DNA of 21,989 bases. Origin: Paulinella micropora. Taxonomy: Eukaryota > Cercozoa > Imbricatea > Euglyphida. The notes below the pieces were generated by a model. That model was not told the DNA's origin and ran no database searches. It worked only from the letters and a program-made list of their open reading frames with translations. Every line of letters begins with the position of its first letter. Position 1 is the stretch's first letter. The stretch lies in NCBI GenBank assembly GCA_009731375.1, contig BJOX01000242.1:711090-733078 (forward strand). The letters run 5' to 3'. This document shows positions 20,576 through 21,989 of the stretch, piece after piece. The position numbers and the translations under genes are program-made.

Positions 20576-20983
20576 CATACATACATACATACCCCGTGTG
20601 CTGTGACAGGAGAAGCAACATCGGCTCCAACATCCAATACATACATAACATACATACATAACTTACATACATAACATGCATGCATAACATACATACATAC
20701 ATACATACATACATACATACATACATACCCCTGTGCTGTGACAGGAGAAGCAACATCGACTCCAACATCCAATACATACATAACATACATAACATAACTT
20801 ACATACATAACATACGTACATAACATACATAACATACATACATTACATACATACATACATACCCCTGTGCTGTGACAGGAGAAGCAACACCGGCTCCAAC
20901 ATGCAATACATACATAACATACATAGCATAACTTACATACATAACATACATACATAACATACATACATTACATACATACATAA

Positions 20984-21014
<31 letters not shown>

Positions 21015-21467
21015 CATACATACATACCCGTGTGCTGTGCTAGGAGAAGCAACATCGGCTCCAACATCCAATACATACATCACATACATACATCACATAC
21101 ATACATAACATACATAACATACATACATTACATACATACATACATACATACATACCCCTGTGCTGTGACAGGAGAAGCAACATCGGCTCCAACATCCAAT
21201 GCATACATAACAAACATATCATACATAACATACATAACATACATACATACATACATACATACATACATACATACATACATACATAACATACATACATACA
21301 TAACATACATACATAACATACATAGATACATACATACATAACATACATACATACATTACATACATACGTACATATTTGCATACATACATACATAGATAAA
21401 CATACATACATACATTACATACCATTGTGCTGTGATAAGAGAAGCAAAATCGGCTCGAACATCAAGT
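20254..21467 (+). repeat. Core family 11: seven ~46-bp CTGTGCTGTGACAGGAGAAG cores in (ACAT)n
   Basis: Cores of 46-47 bp, CCCGTGTGCTGTGACAGG then AGAAGCAACATCGGCTCCAA and CATCCAAT, lie at 20451-20496, 20592-20638, 20728-20773, 20862-20907, 21027-21072 and 21155-21200. A diverged seventh is at 21422-21467. Start spacings are 141, 136, 134, 165, 128 and 267 bp. Linkers mix ACAT and AACATACAT units in a recurring order. The seventh core runs without break into the ~200-bp satellite (GGCTCGAACATCAAGTCATG in place of GGCTCCAACATCCAATACAT), suggesting the cores derive from that satellite's edge. Confidence 0.92.
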
Positions 21468-21591
21468 CATGAGCGAACGCGTGTAGTAGAGAGGCGTTGA
21501 CTGTCTTTGTCTGCCCTGTTGACAGCATCTACACAAACAAAATAAGATATTTTTAAACTAAATAAATAAATTTAAAAAAATTAAAAAAATT

Positions 21592-21643
<52 letters not shown>

Positions 21644-21989
21644 NNNNNNNNNNTCGAACATCAAGTCATCAGCAAACGCGTGTAGTAGAGAGGCGTTGAC
21701 TGTCTTTGTCTGCCCTGTTGATAGCATCTGCACAAACAAAATGAAATAAATTTAAACTCAATAATGAAATGAAAAAAAAAATAAAAAAAATTAATTTTTT
21801 TTTAAAAAAAAAATCATGTATATATGTATTTCTACATATATAAATAGAGTGGCTCGAGCATCCAGTCATGAGCGAACGTGTGTAGTAGAGAGGCGTTGAC
21901 TGTCTTTGTCTGCCCTGTTGATAGCATCTGCACAAACAAATAAAATAAATTTAAACTAAATAATTAAATGGAAAAAAAATTAAAAAAAA
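21455..21989 (+). repeat. ~200-bp satellite, three tandem copies, last cut by window end
   Basis: Unit starts at 21455, 21654 and 21854 (199 and 200 bp apart, the first interval including a 10-N gap). The first ~90 bp of each is conserved: TCGAACATCAAGTCATGAGC, GAACGCGTGTAGTAGAGAGG, CGTTGACTGTCTTTGTCTGC, then CCTGTTGA.AGCATCT.CAC. The rest is A-rich and variable (AAATAAATTTAAACT..., poly-A up to about 50 bp). Conserved head plus A-rich tail could be a head-to-tail run of short retroposons or a true satellite. An open frame on the minus strand crosses it but contains nothing recognisable. Confidence 0.88.
21644..21653. other. Assembly gap, 10 N
   Basis: Ten N between the poly-A end of satellite unit 1 and the start of unit 2. 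The true distance is unknown, and unit 2 could partly reflect an unresolved overlap. Confidence 0.99.

Noticed and set aside
21669-21935. 88-codon minus-strand frame across the ~200-bp satellite
   Set aside because: It crosses poly-A/T tails, repeats with the satellite unit, and shows no domain.

Overview
The window is almost entirely simple-sequence and low-copy repeat DNA of an animal nuclear genome. The reasons are kilobase arrays of tetranucleotides (ATGT/ACAT and GATA/TATC), long trinucleotide arrays (GTT, GAA, CTA), a tRNA-like RNA polymerase III promoter relic, a decayed Tc1/mariner-type transposase fragment, and scaffold gaps of N. The lineage cannot be fixed from the sequence: a repeat-rich invertebrate such as a flatworm or mollusc, or a lower vertebrate, would all fit. 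I find no intact protein-coding gene. The very long open frames on both strands are translations of stop-free microsatellites (peptides cycling MYVC, TYIH or SIYL, or runs of L, Q, N, S).

Layout. 1-211: a 26-bp direct repeat, a tRNA-like segment on the minus strand and an AAT array. 212-1923: ATGT/ACAT arrays holding short 'core' families. 1924-6376: mainly GATA or TATC, carrying three copies of a ~505-bp dispersed element (two of them as a large inverted repeat) and a ~900-bp GTT array. 6377-9330: ATGT then ACAT arrays with four more core families. 9340-12700: GATA again, with the fourth copy of the dispersed element, a homopurine GAA tract, CTA/CTG arrays and two assembly gaps. 12660-13930: a third GATA core family, AT-rich runs and the transposase relic. 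13935-14275: a non-repetitive island. 14280-15640: GAA and CTA arrays, then a seven-unit ~160-bp higher-order repeat. 15871-16132: a second non-repetitive island. 16133-21421: ACAT, ATGT and ACAT arrays including 13-bp minisatellites. 21422-21989: a ~200-bp satellite that runs off the window end.

The most interesting property is architectural. The same plan recurs at least eight times: a short, well conserved core of 25-100 bp is repeated 3-7 times, and the linkers between cores are tetranucleotide arrays of varying length. Each neighbourhood has its own core, so the families arose by local duplication rather than genome-wide transposition. The tetranucleotide linkers also flip strand several times, creating kilobase-scale fold-back potential. 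There are no gene partners or operons to describe. The only protein-derived sequence I can support is the transposase relic near 13.4 kb; three unique islands (10696-10840, 13935-14275, 15871-16132) could hide exon pieces but show nothing I recognise.
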